A stretch of 37,028 bases of DNA, from positions 1 to 37,028 of the forward strand of contig JAKAPL010000032.1 in NCBI GenBank assembly GCA_021807105.1. The letters run 5' to 3'. Positions 7,906 to 16,208 of this stretch are shown here, one piece after another. Under the pieces are notes generated by a model. It ran no database searches. It saw nothing but the letters and a program-made list of their open reading frames with translations, and had not been told where the DNA came from. This DNA comes from Myxococcales bacterium. GTDB taxonomy: Bacteria > Myxococcota > Myxococcia > Myxococcales > JAKAPL01. Position 1 is the stretch's first letter, and each line of letters begins with the position of its first letter. Position numbers and translations under genes: made by a program.

Positions 7906-9474
7906 TCACTCCGCCTCGAGGACCACCCGGCTCCCGCGGGAGGGTTTCACGTTCTCCAGGAGCACCACCAGAGGGATCGACACGAGGAACGCGAGGCCGA
8001 CGAAGGCGAAGGTCCGTTCGAACGACAGGAGGGCGACCTGGCGTGAGAGCATCGCGTCCAGGAGCCGCAGCGCCGTCTGGGGCGAGGCGTGGCCGAACTT
8101 CCCGGCGAGCAGGGCGATGATCCCGTGGAGCCGCTCCTGCACGAGCGGCCGCGTCGGGGAGAGGTGACGGACGAGATCCGCCCGCGCGTAGGCCTGCGAC
8201 CGCTCGAAGAAGACCGCGACCATGGCCGTGCCGATCGACGCGCCGATGTTGCGCACGAGGTTGTAGAGGCCGGTGGCCTGCGACATCTTCTCCCTGGGGA
8301 CGTGGGCGAGGGCCGCGGTGGAGAGGGCCACGAAGGTGAACGAGAAGGCCGCCCCCTGGATGGCCTGCGGCAGCACCATGTCCCACATGCTCGAGTCGAG
8401 CGTGAACCCCTTCATCGACCAGGCCGCCCAGCCGCCGACGCCGAGGCCGAGGACGACGAGGATCCGCGCGCCGAGCCGGTTGAAGAGGTAGCCGGCGATC
8501 GGCATCATGACGACCATCATCAGCGTCCGGGGCATCAGCTCGATCCCCGACTGCTCGGCGGTGAGCCCGCGCAGGTCCTGGAAGAAGAGGGGCAGCATGA
8601 AGATCGAGCCGAACAGGGCGAGGCCGAGCACGCCCCCGATGAACGTGCCCGCCGCGAAGGTCTTGTCCTTCAGGACGGAGAGATCGACGATCGGGTGTTC
8701 GGTCGTCAGCTCGTGGATCACGAAGGCGGCGAGCGTGAAGAAGGCGACGACCGCGAGCGCCTGGATGGTGTGGCTCGCGAACCAGTCGTCCTGGTCCCCG
8801 CGCTCTAGGAGGAGCTGCAGGGCCCCGAGGCCGACGGAGAGCAGCAGGAGGCCGAGGTAGTCGATCGCCTCCCGCCGCGCCGCCGCCCTCCCCTCCACCA
8901 GGAACTCGGGGTCGTGGACGAAGCGCTGGACCAGGATGAGGCCGACCGCGCCCACGGGGACGTTCACGTAGAAGATCCAGGGCCAGGAGTAGTTGTCGAC
9001 GATCCAGCCGCCGAGCGTCGGCCCGAGCGCCGGTCCGATCATCACCGCGAGGCCGAAGACCGACATCGCCGTCGCCTGCTCTTCCAGCGGGAAGGTCTCG
9101 CGCAGGATCGCCTGCTCGGTCGGCTGCAAGCCGCCCGCGCCCGCCCCCTGCAGGATGCGGAAGAAGACGAGGCTGCCGAGCGAGCGGGCCAGGCCGCAGA
9201 AGGCCGACGACAGCACGAACAGGACCATGCAAGCCTGGTAGACGTTCTTACGGCCGAGCCGCCGGCCGAGCCAGGCGACGACCGGCATGACGAGGACGGT
9301 CGCGATGATGTAGCCGGTGGAGACCCAGGTGATCTCGTCGACCGAGGCGCCGACCGCGCCGCGGATGTGCGGGATCGCGACGTTGACGACCGAGGAATCG
9401 ATCGCCCCCATGAGCGTCCCGAAGGTGACGGAGATGGTGATGAGCCACTTGTTGGGTCTCGCGGCTGCGGGCAT
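7906..9474 (-). CDS. DHA2-family MFS multidrug efflux transporter (EmrB/QacA type)
   Basis: A 522-residue inner-membrane drug:H+ antiporter with about 14 hydrophobic segments. Family signatures are present in order: MGAIDSSVVNVAIPHI in TM1 (motif D1), WLGRRLGRKNVY (motif A) at about residues 68-80, RILQGAGAGGLQP (motif B-like, with Arg) at about 105, and MIGPALGPTLGGWIV (motif C) at about 145. In EmrB systems such a protein works with an EmrA adaptor and an outer-membrane channel; none is adjacent here. A TAGGAGC ribosome site lies upstream of the ATG. Confidence 0.9.
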   Translation of the reverse strand: MPAAARPNKWLITISVTFGTLMGAIDSSVVNVAIPHIRGAVGASVDEITWVSTGYIIATVLVMPVVAWLGRRLGRKNVYQACMVLFVLSSAFCGLARSLGSLVFFRILQGAGAGGLQPTEQAILRETFPLEEQATAMSVFGLAVMIGPALGPTLGGWIVDNYSWPWIFYVNVPVGAVGLILVQRFVHDPEFLVEGRAAARREAIDYLGLLLLSVGLGALQLLLERGDQDDWFASHTIQALAVVAFFTLAAFVIHELTTEHPIVDLSVLKDKTFAAGTFIGGVLGLALFGSIFMLPLFFQDLRGLTAEQSGIELMPRTLMMVVMMPIAGYLFNRLGARILVVLGLGVGGWAAWSMKGFTLDSSMWDMVLPQAIQGAAFSFTFVALSTAALAHVPREKMSQATGLYNLVRNIGASIGTAMVAVFFERSQAYARADLVRHLSPTRPLVQERLHGIIALLAGKFGHASPQTALRLLDAMLSRQVALLSFERTFAFVGLAFLVSIPLVVLLENVKPSRGSRVVLEAE

Positions 9475-9532
9475 GGCGAACGGCTCCTAGCAGATCGCGC
9501 CCGCCAGCGCCACGGAGAAGTGGTCTCCCTGA

Positions 9533-9549
9533 TCCGTCGACAAGGGCGC
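9533..9549 (-). promoter_or_regulatory. 17-bp motif shared with the lipoprotein-hutH upstream region
   Basis: Identical to 2457-2473 (TCCGTCGACAAGGGCGC on the plus strand) and placed similarly, 59 bp upstream of the EmrB-type start. Between here and MITE copy 4 (9550-9805) I see no gene. The only structure is a 9-bp GC hairpin at 9573-9601 (GCCCCGGCG / CGCCGGGGC). Confidence 0.35.
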
Positions 9550-9805
9550 ATCTACTTCGTTGCTGTCGAGTAGCCCCGGCGACTGCATGGACCGCCGGGG
9601 CCCTCTCCGGAACCGGACGAGGAGATTTCCACCATCCGGCTCTTCCGTCGAAGCGGCTTGCGGCGGTTGGTAGGGTCGGGCGCATCGGCTCCTCCAGTGC
9701 AGGTCCGGTCACGGGGCCGGCCGTTCCAGTGGGGCGGGGCGGCCCAAGGATACCGCCTTCAGCTCGGCGAAAGGTTGCGGCAAAGTTGCCGTACGCCCGT
9801 CTTAG

Positions 9806-10049
9806 CCCGTCTTATTCACGGTACGGCGTAGCGAGGCGTTCGAGACCGCAGAGAAGGGCAAGCGAGAGCGACGACCGACAAGGCGTCGCGTAAAGCACCT
9901 TTCCCCCAAGTCGTTTGGAGGGTGGCAAGCCCCCCGCGAGGAGGTACGGAGCGAGCACACCCCCCCAATGTCGTCGTAGGGGTGGCAAGCCCCCCCTTCG
10001 GGAGGCGAGGGATCGGACGCCGCAGCAGCCGGACCGTGAATAAGACGGG
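9806..10049 (+). repeat. MITE-like element, copy 4 (244 bp)
   Basis: Longest copy, with both internal modules and both terminal inverted repeats. Flanks CTTAG (9801-9805) and GTAAG (10050-10054) match at only 3 of 5 positions, so the target duplication is imperfect or decayed. Just left of it is a second partial terminus (CCCGTCTTA at 9796-9804), suggesting repeated insertion or an excision scar. It lies between two divergent genes. Confidence 0.9.
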
Positions 10050-10317
10050 GTAAGTGTTGCCTGCCGTCCGGGGGCCGTAGCGCCATGGTCCCGTTGCCGC
10101 GCCTTGGCCTCGGCCGTGAACAGTCCGGATGGCGACGTCGGTAACGAAGAGGCGGTCTTCGGCCCCGCCGCGGATGGTTCGCAGTCCCGGTAGAAGCCGG
10201 GTAGAAGACCGCGTACGAAACGGTGTGGCGAGCGGGTCCACGCTGGACTCGGGCGGGGGGGCAGTGTAGGGATTACGCCAGCTTGCGACGCAATGGGACG
10301 CCCTGGGAGTTTCTCCG
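10050..10317. other. gene-free spacer before the tRNA fragment
   Basis: About 270 bp without a supportable gene. I searched it by eye for the missing 5' half of the tRNA-Arg fragment that follows (a GCGCG acceptor strand followed by a TAGCTCAG-like D-arm) and found none. A short GGAG-TTT-CTCC hairpin at 10306-10316 directly precedes the tRNA-like part. Confidence 0.5.
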
Positions 10318-10366
10318 ATGGCCTCCGGAGCCAAAGGCCGCAGGTTCGAATCCTGCATCGCGCGCC
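10318..10366 (+). pseudogene. 3' fragment of tRNA-Arg(CCG), possible attachment-site scar
   Basis: The segment folds as the 3' two thirds of a tRNA: anticodon arm (TGGC, loop CTCCGGA with anticodon CCG, GCCA), variable region AGGCC, T-arm GCAGG-TTCGAAT-CCTGC, and acceptor 3' strand ATCGCGC plus G. The D-arm and acceptor 5' strand that should pair with ATCGCGC are absent upstream. The 3' end reads CCCC, not CCA. Integrases that use tRNA genes duplicate exactly this 3' part, so an att scar is a good explanation; a degraded tRNA is the alternative. Confidence 0.6.
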
Positions 10367-10370
10367 CCGC

Positions 10371-11264
10371 ATGACGGCGGCCCTCGCCGCGCTCGCGCTC
10401 GCCGCGTCCACCGCTTCGCCGGAGCCCCGACCCCGGCTGCTCTGGACGCTGCCGTCGCCGCTCGCGCCGCCGCCGGCCGCGGTCTTCGCCTACCTCGCCG
10501 GCTTCCCGCGCGGAGCGGCGCGGACCCTCGCCGCGAGCGGGCTGATGCTCGGCACGCCGTACCGGGAAGGCCCGCTCGGCGAAGGGGCGGGCCACGATCC
10601 GGCGCCGCGCCTGCGGTTCGACGCCGCCGATTGCCAGACCTTCGTCGAGGAGGCGATCGCGTTGGGGGAGGCGCGCGGCCCCGAGGATCTGCCCGCCGTG
10701 CTCGACGACCTCCGCTACGGCGGCCCGCCCGCCTACGGATCGCGCGATCACTTCGTGATGACCGAGTGGGTTCCCCGCAACGAGGCCAAGGGCTACGTCG
10801 CGGACGCGACCGCCTCGCTCGCCGGTCCGCTCGCGCGCGAGGTCGAGAAGACGGTGACCGCCCGGTCGTGGGCGCGCCGGCGCCGCGCGCTCGCCCGCCT
10901 GCCGGACGCGGCCGCTCCCCTCGGCCGCTTCCGACTTCCCGTCGTGCCCCTGGACCACGTCCTCGCGCTGGCCCCGCGGATCCCCGACGGCACGGTCGCG
11001 CTCGTCGTCCGGGCCGACCGGGCGTCCTACCCGGACCGCGTCACGCACCTCGGCTTCATCGTCCACCACCGCGGCCGCGCGTTCCTGCGCCACGCGAGCA
11101 GCGTCTTCCGCCGCGTGGTGGACGAACCGCTCGATCGCTTCGTCGCCCGCAACGGGCGCTACGACGGGTGGCCCGTCGAGGGGCTCTCGCTCCTCTCGGT
11201 CCGCGACGACTCCGGGCGCGTCGGTTCGCTGCGGCCCGCGCTCCCCGGCCGCGCCGCGCGCTGA
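10371..11264 (+). CDS. DUF1460 family protein (putative exported amidase, NlpC/P60-like)
   Basis: A 297-residue protein. After a hydrophobic, uncharged leader (MTAALAALALAAS) come segments typical of DUF1460: GTPYREGPLGEG, the probable catalytic DCQTFVEEAI with Cys at about residue 86, HFVMTEWVPRN at about 125, and VTHLGFIVHH at about 223 with a His that could complete the catalytic site. The family is thought to act on cell-wall peptides. The frame extends upstream to 10293, but those codons come from the tRNA fragment. The ATG is only 4 nt past it, with no ribosome site, and the leader lacks the usual positive residues. The true N-terminus may therefore have been lost. Confidence 0.75.
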   Translation: MTAALAALALAASTASPEPRPRLLWTLPSPLAPPPAAVFAYLAGFPRGAARTLAASGLMLGTPYREGPLGEGAGHDPAPRLRFDAADCQTFVEEAIALGEARGPEDLPAVLDDLRYGGPPAYGSRDHFVMTEWVPRNEAKGYVADATASLAGPLAREVEKTVTARSWARRRRALARLPDAAAPLGRFRLPVVPLDHVLALAPRIPDGTVALVVRADRASYPDRVTHLGFIVHHRGRAFLRHASSVFRRVVDEPLDRFVARNGRYDGWPVEGLSLLSVRDDSGRVGSLRPALPGRAAR

Positions 11265-11285
11265 TCGACCCGTTCCGGAAACGTT

Positions 11286-11410
11286 GGCGCCGCGCGACGA
11301 CTTCAGGACGCTCCCCACCGAGACGAGCTGGGATGGGGACTGCGAGGATCCGGGCTCCCCCGAGAGCGGACCGCCGTCCGGCGGCCCAGGCGTCGCGGCG
11401 GGGCCGGCCT
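11286..11410 (+). repeat. diverged intergenic repeat, copy B
   Basis: Counterpart of 4268-4395, with the same order of shared blocks (GCGCCGCGCGA, GACGAGCTGGGATGGGG, GGGCTCCC, GGACCGCCGTCCGGCG). It lies between the DUF1460 gene and the metallophosphoesterase. No convincing gene is seen in it. Confidence 0.5.
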
Positions 11411-11492
11411 CCTGCCCGCGCTCGGCTCTCGGCCCCCCAGGCCGCCCTGGCGTCGCGAAATGGTCCCTGTCCGATTACTGTTCCCGGCGGTG

Positions 11493-12266
11493 ATGAAACG
11501 AGAGGCCCCCCACCAGCGCCGCCGTCGCGCGCGGCCGGTCATGCGGCGAATCGAGGTCGCGGTCCCCGGCCTCGACCCCCGCCTCTCGGGCCTCGTCATC
11601 GCCCACCTCTCGGACATCCACGTCAAGCGCTTCGCCCGCCCCCGGGCGCTCGAGCGGGCCCTCGCGCTGATCGCCGCGGAGGGGGCCGATCTGCTCCTCC
11701 TGACCGGCGACTACGTCTGCGTCTCGCTCCACTCGCTCCCGCGCATCGCCGGCGCCCTGCGCCACCTCCCGGCGCCGGCGCTCGCGACGCTCGGCAACCA
11801 CGATCACCGCGCGGGCGCGGCGGCGGTCGGCGCGGCGCTCCGGTCGGCGGGCGTCCGGGTCCTCATGAACGAGCACGCGACCGTCGAGTTGCGCGGCGTC
11901 CCGCTCCACGTGATCGGCGTGGACGACGGCGCGACCCGCCACGCCGATCCCGACCGCGCCTTCCGCGACGTCCCGGCGCGCGGCCTGCGGATCGCGATCA
12001 CCCACGACCCGCGCCAGACCGATCGGCTCGCCGCGCACGGCCCCGACCTCATCCTCGCCGGCCACACCCACGGCGGCCAGATCGACGTGCCCGGCCTCAC
12101 CCGGCGGATCCTGCGCGGCCGCGGCTACCGCTACGCCGGCGGCCTCTACCGCGTCGGCCGGTCGGTGGTCCACGTGAGCCGCGGCCTCGGCGCGAGCGTG
12201 CCGGTGCGCGTCCGCGTCCCCGCGGAGTTCACGCTGATCACCCTCCGGCCGGCCGCGGCGTCCTGA
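11493..12266 (+). CDS. calcineurin-like metallophosphoesterase (YkuE/YaeI type)
   Basis: A 257-residue dinuclear-metal phosphoesterase. All metal-binding blocks are present in order: HLSDIH (DxH) at about residue 36, LLTGDYV (GD) at about 70, LGNHDH (GNHD) at about 100, ITHDP (His) at about 170, and GHTHGGQ (GHxH) at about 187. The block spacing and the opening RIEVAVPGLDPRLSGLVIAH fit the YkuE/YaeI branch, which acts at membranes on phosphodiester or lipid substrates. Substrate is not predictable. No signal peptide is obvious. ATG codons also exist at 11460 and 11541; I chose 11493 because it follows CCGGCGGTG. The gene ends at the border of a transposase fragment. Confidence 0.85.
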   Translation: MKREAPHQRRRRARPVMRRIEVAVPGLDPRLSGLVIAHLSDIHVKRFARPRALERALALIAAEGADLLLLTGDYVCVSLHSLPRIAGALRHLPAPALATLGNHDHRAGAAAVGAALRSAGVRVLMNEHATVELRGVPLHVIGVDDGATRHADPDRAFRDVPARGLRIAITHDPRQTDRLAAHGPDLILAGHTHGGQIDVPGLTRRILRGRGYRYAGGLYRVGRSVVHVSRGLGASVPVRVRVPAEFTLITLRPAAAS

Positions 12267-12269
12267 TGG

Positions 12270-12629
12270 CGCCGACTTCGCCTCCCCCTCCGGCAACTCC
12301 GGCGAGAGCAGCGGCGCGATCCCTCGCCGCTCGGACACCGCAAGGCGCATCACCGGATCGTCGCGCAGGGCATCCGCGTCGTCGCGGTCGTGCCAGCCTT
12401 GGCCGAGCATGAGCAACTCGGTCTGGAGCAACTCGACGAGCGGGTGGGTGATGAGATCCTGATTGCGCGGGTCCTCGATCCGATCGGCCAGAAACCGCCC
12501 GATGCCAAGCCGTTCGATGACCTCCCGGAGGATCACCGCCCCAGCCTCCCCGGAGAGCCGCTCGGCCCGGGCTTCGACCTTCAAGGACCCGTTGAGCTCG
12601 ACCGCAATGAGTGGTAGGCATTCACCCAT
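12270..12629 (-). pseudogene. IS1380-family transposase, N-terminal fragment
   Basis: Starting at an ATG at 12629, about 120 codons match the N-terminal region of IS1380-family DDE transposases: GEAGAVILREVIERLGIGRF, then IEDPRNQDLITHPLVELLQT, LGQGWHDRDDADALRDDP and RLAVSERRGIAPL. Full-length transposases have about 430-480 residues, and the catalytic DDE region is absent. Similarity stops where the metallophosphoesterase gene ends, and the frame only continues by chance. No terminal inverted repeat was found at its ends. It is a dead remnant whose insertion or deletion seems to have damaged the next gene. Confidence 0.78.
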
Positions 12630-12758
12630 GACGCGCCTCCTCGTGCGTGCCGCGCCTCGATCGACGCTGGTGCGCCTGCGCCCCCCGAAGGCAGAGCGCA
12701 GCCGGCGGCCGCCTCGGGAGCCGCAACGACGGCGGATGGCGGAACGTGGACGACCGGC

Positions 12759-13415
12759 GTGGATGCCGGCGGGCAGGACTCCTCGCAATCCACGATCCAC
12801 CCGCAGGCTGGAGGCGATTTCGCCGCCCCGAGCATTTGCGACTTGGCCCGGGCCTCCACGCTCCTCGTCGAGGCCAGCATCGACAGCGTGGGAACCGTCG
12901 AAAGCGCGCCGGCCGCGGGGCTTTCGACGATTAGGACCCAGACGCTCTACTACGACCCTGGGATCTTGGTGGTCCCAGTGACCCTCGACGTCATGAAGAC
13001 GATCTACGCCGCCCCGAGCGTCGACAGCACGAGCGGAGCACCGCTTCCACGTGTCCTTCCGATCCTCTTCCAGGGGGAACGCGCGCCTTACGGAGTCGAC
13101 GGCGAGCCGGTCTCGAGCGGCTACTTCTTCCTGACGCGCTACGACGGCCACTGGGTCGACCTGGTGGGCGGCTTCTTCACCTGGGATTCGGCGACCGGAC
13201 TGCTGACGGACGGTGACAAGTACGTGTTGTCCCAGGAGATTTCGGAGCCCAACCTGGTGAGCCAGGCCGTCGAGGCTCGGGCCTCGACGACGCCGTGCGA
13301 AGTCGCGGGTTGCCCGAACTCGGGTGGGATCATGCCCCCGGACGGCGGTTGGTGCCTCTACCCCGACGCCGGCCCCATGCCGTTCCTCGACGGCGGACAG
13401 CGCGGCGGGGGATAG
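12759..13415 (+). CDS. hypothetical exported protein, probably 5'-truncated lipoprotein
   Basis: Function unknown. From a GTG at 12759 the protein has 218 residues. Its middle (DPGILVVPVTLDVMKTIYA, GYFFLTRYDGHWVDLVGGF) looks like a globular domain and the end is Gly/Pro-rich with paired Cys. The same frame stays open upstream to 12618 and reads as a mature lipoprotein linker (ACRASIDAGAPAPPEG, then an Ala/Thr-rich stretch), but it contains no start codon or signal peptide before it reaches the IS1380 fragment. The likely explanation is that the first exported segment was removed by the IS event. It may be a pseudogene. Confidence 0.5.
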   Translation: MDAGGQDSSQSTIHPQAGGDFAAPSICDLARASTLLVEASIDSVGTVESAPAAGLSTIRTQTLYYDPGILVVPVTLDVMKTIYAAPSVDSTSGAPLPRVLPILFQGERAPYGVDGEPVSSGYFFLTRYDGHWVDLVGGFFTWDSATGLLTDGDKYVLSQEISEPNLVSQAVEARASTTPCEVAGCPNSGGIMPPDGGWCLYPDAGPMPFLDGGQRGGG

Positions 13416-13433
13416 AGCGCGGGCGCGCCACGC

Positions 13434-14504
13434 TCACCCCACGAACGCGCGGTAGTAGCGGCGCGCGTCGCCCAGGTGGAAGCGGCGCGCGTAGACCGCG
13501 GAGAGGTCGTGGATGCCCCAGTCGCGGCAGCCGCGGGCGCAGCCGGGGCCGGCGGCGGCGTTGTCGCGAAACGGGGTCGAGGCGAGCAGCTCCTTGAGGG
13601 GCGTCTCGCGCACGTCGCCGATCGGCCTCTGGTGCGTGCAGCCGATCACCTCCCCGTTCGGGAAGACCGGCCCGAGCACCAGCTCCGGGTAGTGGCAGGG
13701 GTAGCTCGCCCGGTCGTCGACGACGTGGCTGAAGAAGGCCCGCGATCCGATCACGTCGTCGCCGTGGTCGGCCGCCTCGCGGATGGCGCGGAAGGCCTCG
13801 GCGAGCGGCTCGCGCGCGGCGGCGGTCTGGGCGCTCTCCTCGTTCGGCCGCCCCTCCACCGCGAACTGGCCGTCGAACGTCGGCGGCTGGAAGGCCACGG
13901 GCACCCGCAGCGACCTCGCGAAGGCGAGCATCTCCTTCACCCGCCCCACGTTCTCCCGGGTCACGGTCATGTTGATCGCCGGCCGGATCTCCGGGAGGCG
14001 GCGGCGCATCGCCTCGAGCCCCTTCAGCGCCCGGTCAAACGAGCCGGGCATCGCACGCAGCCGGTCGTGCTCGGCGTCCGGCGCGTCGAGGGAGACGAAG
14101 ACGCTGGTCGCGGGCGCGACCAGCTCGAGCCGGTCCTCGAGGAGCCAGCCGTTCGTGAAGACGGTCACGAAGAGCCGCCCCTGCAGCACCCGCAGCATCT
14201 CGCCCAGGTCGCCGCGCAGCAGCGGCTCCCCGCCGAGGACGATCGCCATGTGAAACTTCTCGGCGACGAGCTGCCGGTAGAAGGCCACCATCTCCGCGGT
14301 GTTCATCTCGGCCCGGCGCGGCTGGTGGATCCGGTTGAACTCGACCTGCTCCGGCCCGCTCACGTAGCAGAAGGGGCAGTGGAGGTTGCAGCGGACGGTG
14401 ACCAGATGGTTGACGACGAACGGCCGCATCCGCCCCCGCAGCCGGTCCGCCGCGAGCGCGAGCGCGGCCGCCGTGGCGCGCCGGGTGAATTCGATCGTGG
14501 GCAC
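13434..14504 (-). CDS. radical SAM protein with C-terminal auxiliary-cluster (SPASM/twitch-like) region
   Basis: A 356-residue radical SAM enzyme. The motif CNLHCPFC gives Cys39, Cys43 and Cys46 for the SAM-cleaving cluster. LGGEPLLRGDL (GGEP motif) at about residues 91-101, TVFTNGWLL at about 114 and VSLDAPD at about 138 complete the barrel. The C-terminal third has further Cys in a spacing typical of an extra Fe-S cluster: YPCHY, VIGCTHQ and PGCARGC. The substrate is unknown. It lies 24 bp downstream of an integral-membrane methyltransferase and most likely forms an operon with it, so a lipid or membrane-protein modification is a reasonable guess. Confidence 0.85.
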   Translation of the reverse strand: MPTIEFTRRATAAALALAADRLRGRMRPFVVNHLVTVRCNLHCPFCYVSGPEQVEFNRIHQPRRAEMNTAEMVAFYRQLVAEKFHMAIVLGGEPLLRGDLGEMLRVLQGRLFVTVFTNGWLLEDRLELVAPATSVFVSLDAPDAEHDRLRAMPGSFDRALKGLEAMRRRLPEIRPAINMTVTRENVGRVKEMLAFARSLRVPVAFQPPTFDGQFAVEGRPNEESAQTAAAREPLAEAFRAIREAADHGDDVIGSRAFFSHVVDDRASYPCHYPELVLGPVFPNGEVIGCTHQRPIGDVRETPLKELLASTPFRDNAAAGPGCARGCRDWGIHDLSAVYARRFHLGDARRYYRAFVG

Positions 14505-14528
14505 GGGAATGTCTTCCCCCCCGGCGCG

Positions 14529-16154
14529 TCAGACGACGCCCGGGATGAAGCGCCAGCGGACGAGCTTCTTGTACTGGCGATAGTCCTCGTAGTGGGACAG
14601 GTGCCGCTCCTCGGTCACCGCGCGCAGGATGTAGATGGTGTTCAAGCCCGCCAGGTAGACGAACTGCCAGGGGCTCCCGAAGGAGCCGAGGCTCTCGGTC
14701 CACCAGGCGAAGTTCTTGGCCGCGTACGCGGGGTGGCGGATGTAACGATAGGGGCCGTTGTTCAGGATGCCCCGGTGGGTCAGGTTCGAGAAGCGCAGGC
14801 CGAAGGCGATCGTCGCCCAGACGTAGACGACGAAGAGGAGGATCGTGAGGACCATCATCGCGTGGTGGAACGCGAGGGTCGAGAAGATCCAGTAGGGGCC
14901 GTGGGGGTTCACGTCGTACGGGAAGAGCGTCCCGGTGACGTTGTTGAAGGGGGGATAGCAGGCGAGCGCCGCGCCCCAGCCGAAGACCGTGAACTCGACC
15001 GACTTGCTCTTCGTCCCGAGCCAGCGCGACGAGGTGACGTAGCCGAGCAGCCCGAGCGTGCAGTCGATCACGAAGAGCGCGTGGTAGACCATCCGGTAGG
15101 TCGAATCGACGAACTCCTCGCCCGGGCCGCCGAAGAACGCGCTCGTGAGCTTGGAGAGGCCGCCGGCGAGCCCGGCGCGGGCGAAGACCGGCAGCGACCC
15201 CTGCATGCCCGAGTGGAAGGCGCCGCACTCGGAGAAGACGAAGGTCACCATCAGCGGCGCCCAGAAGAACTTGACGAGCAGGTCGAGCAGGACGACGCGG
15301 ACGCGCCGCTTCGACACGAGGCGGTAGAGCTCCTTCGGCCCGCCGCGGGCGGTGTGCAACGCGACCAAGTTCAGGATCAGGCCGGGGTCGTTCCGATCCT
15401 CCTTGAAGTTGGAGCGCCGCTTCACGGTGAGGACGCAGTACGGCAGCCCGCCCACGGTGACGAGCCACCAGACCGCGGCGGCGGTGACGCGCCAATTCAG
15501 GTAGTAGCTGTCCGACCCCGGCGGGATGCCCGCGTAGAGCCGGCTCGTCTCGTAGATCACGAGCGCCACGCTCACGACGCCCCAGAGGGCGAACCAGCGG
15601 AAGAAGCCCGATCGCAGCGCGGCGCGCCAGGAGACCTCGCGCCGGTTGGGGACGGGCTTGGCGAGGCCGGCGCGCCGCCGCAACGCGAGGTCGAGGCCCA
15701 GGAGCGTCCAGAGCGCGGCGAGCGTGACGCCGAAGATCGCCTCGGGCAGGTTGAAGGTCGCGCCCCACGGGCGGAGGAGCGTCACCGGTGCGTTCGCGAC
15801 GGCGACGGCAGTGGCGGCGGCGAGGCCGAGGGCGGCCCAGCGCGCGGCCCGGAGCGCCTTCTCGAAGACGACCATCACCGTGAAGGTCGTCAGGATGCAC
15901 AGGAAGATGTCGACGTAGTCGCGGGCGATGGTGTGGAAGCCCAGGAGCGCCGTCCAGTCGGGCCCGCCCTTGTCGAGCCGGGCCTGGAAGCTCGCGTAGC
16001 CGGCGTAGAGCGCGATGATCGAAGCAGCCCCGGCCCAGCCCGTCGACGACCTCTGCGGGCAGACGAACGCGGGCGACGCGACCGGCGAGACCGCCTCGCG
16101 GCGGCGCGCCGGCGCGGGGGGGCCAGCCTCTACTCTGGAAGCAGGTTGGGCCAT
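14529..16154 (-). CDS. large integral-membrane protein with C-terminal ICMT/PEMT-like methyltransferase domain
   Basis: A 541-residue membrane protein with roughly ten hydrophobic segments. The last 90 residues carry the phospholipid/isoprenylcysteine methyltransferase signature: NNGPYRYIRHPAYAAKN (the SAM-site R-H-P) and TEERHLSHYEDYRQYKK followed by RWRFIPGV. This domain uses SAM to methylate lipid-linked or prenylated substrates inside the membrane. The N-terminal 400 residues, with many aromatic TM helices, are unlike the compact (about 200-residue) enzymes and I cannot assign them. An in-frame TTG lies two codons upstream; I took the ATG. It is followed by the radical SAM gene and preceded by a small lipoprotein gene. 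Confidence 0.8.
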   Translation of the reverse strand: MAQPASRVEAGPPAPARRREAVSPVASPAFVCPQRSSTGWAGAASIIALYAGYASFQARLDKGGPDWTALLGFHTIARDYVDIFLCILTTFTVMVVFEKALRAARWAALGLAAATAVAVANAPVTLLRPWGATFNLPEAIFGVTLAALWTLLGLDLALRRRAGLAKPVPNRREVSWRAALRSGFFRWFALWGVVSVALVIYETSRLYAGIPPGSDSYYLNWRVTAAAVWWLVTVGGLPYCVLTVKRRSNFKEDRNDPGLILNLVALHTARGGPKELYRLVSKRRVRVVLLDLLVKFFWAPLMVTFVFSECGAFHSGMQGSLPVFARAGLAGGLSKLTSAFFGGPGEEFVDSTYRMVYHALFVIDCTLGLLGYVTSSRWLGTKSKSVEFTVFGWGAALACYPPFNNVTGTLFPYDVNPHGPYWIFSTLAFHHAMMVLTILLFVVYVWATIAFGLRFSNLTHRGILNNGPYRYIRHPAYAAKNFAWWTESLGSFGSPWQFVYLAGLNTIYILRAVTEERHLSHYEDYRQYKKLVRWRFIPGVV

Positions 16155-16208
16155 CGTCAATCGAGAGGTTCACGCCTACCCCGATTCGTCCCGGCTGTCC
16201 AGCCGTGG

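Noticed and set aside
9573-9601. Rho-independent terminator
   Set aside because: A strong 9-bp GC hairpin is present but no U-tract follows on either strand, and it lies upstream of the EmrB-type gene rather than after a gene.
10293-10370. N-terminal extension of the DUF1460 protein
   Set aside because: Its residues (RSQRPQVRILHRAP) are the well-known spurious translation of tRNA sequence.
11475-13151. 558-codon minus-strand frame as one gene
   Set aside because: Only the part 12270-12629 matches anything (IS1380 transposase); the rest is antisense to the metallophosphoesterase and the truncated lipoprotein.
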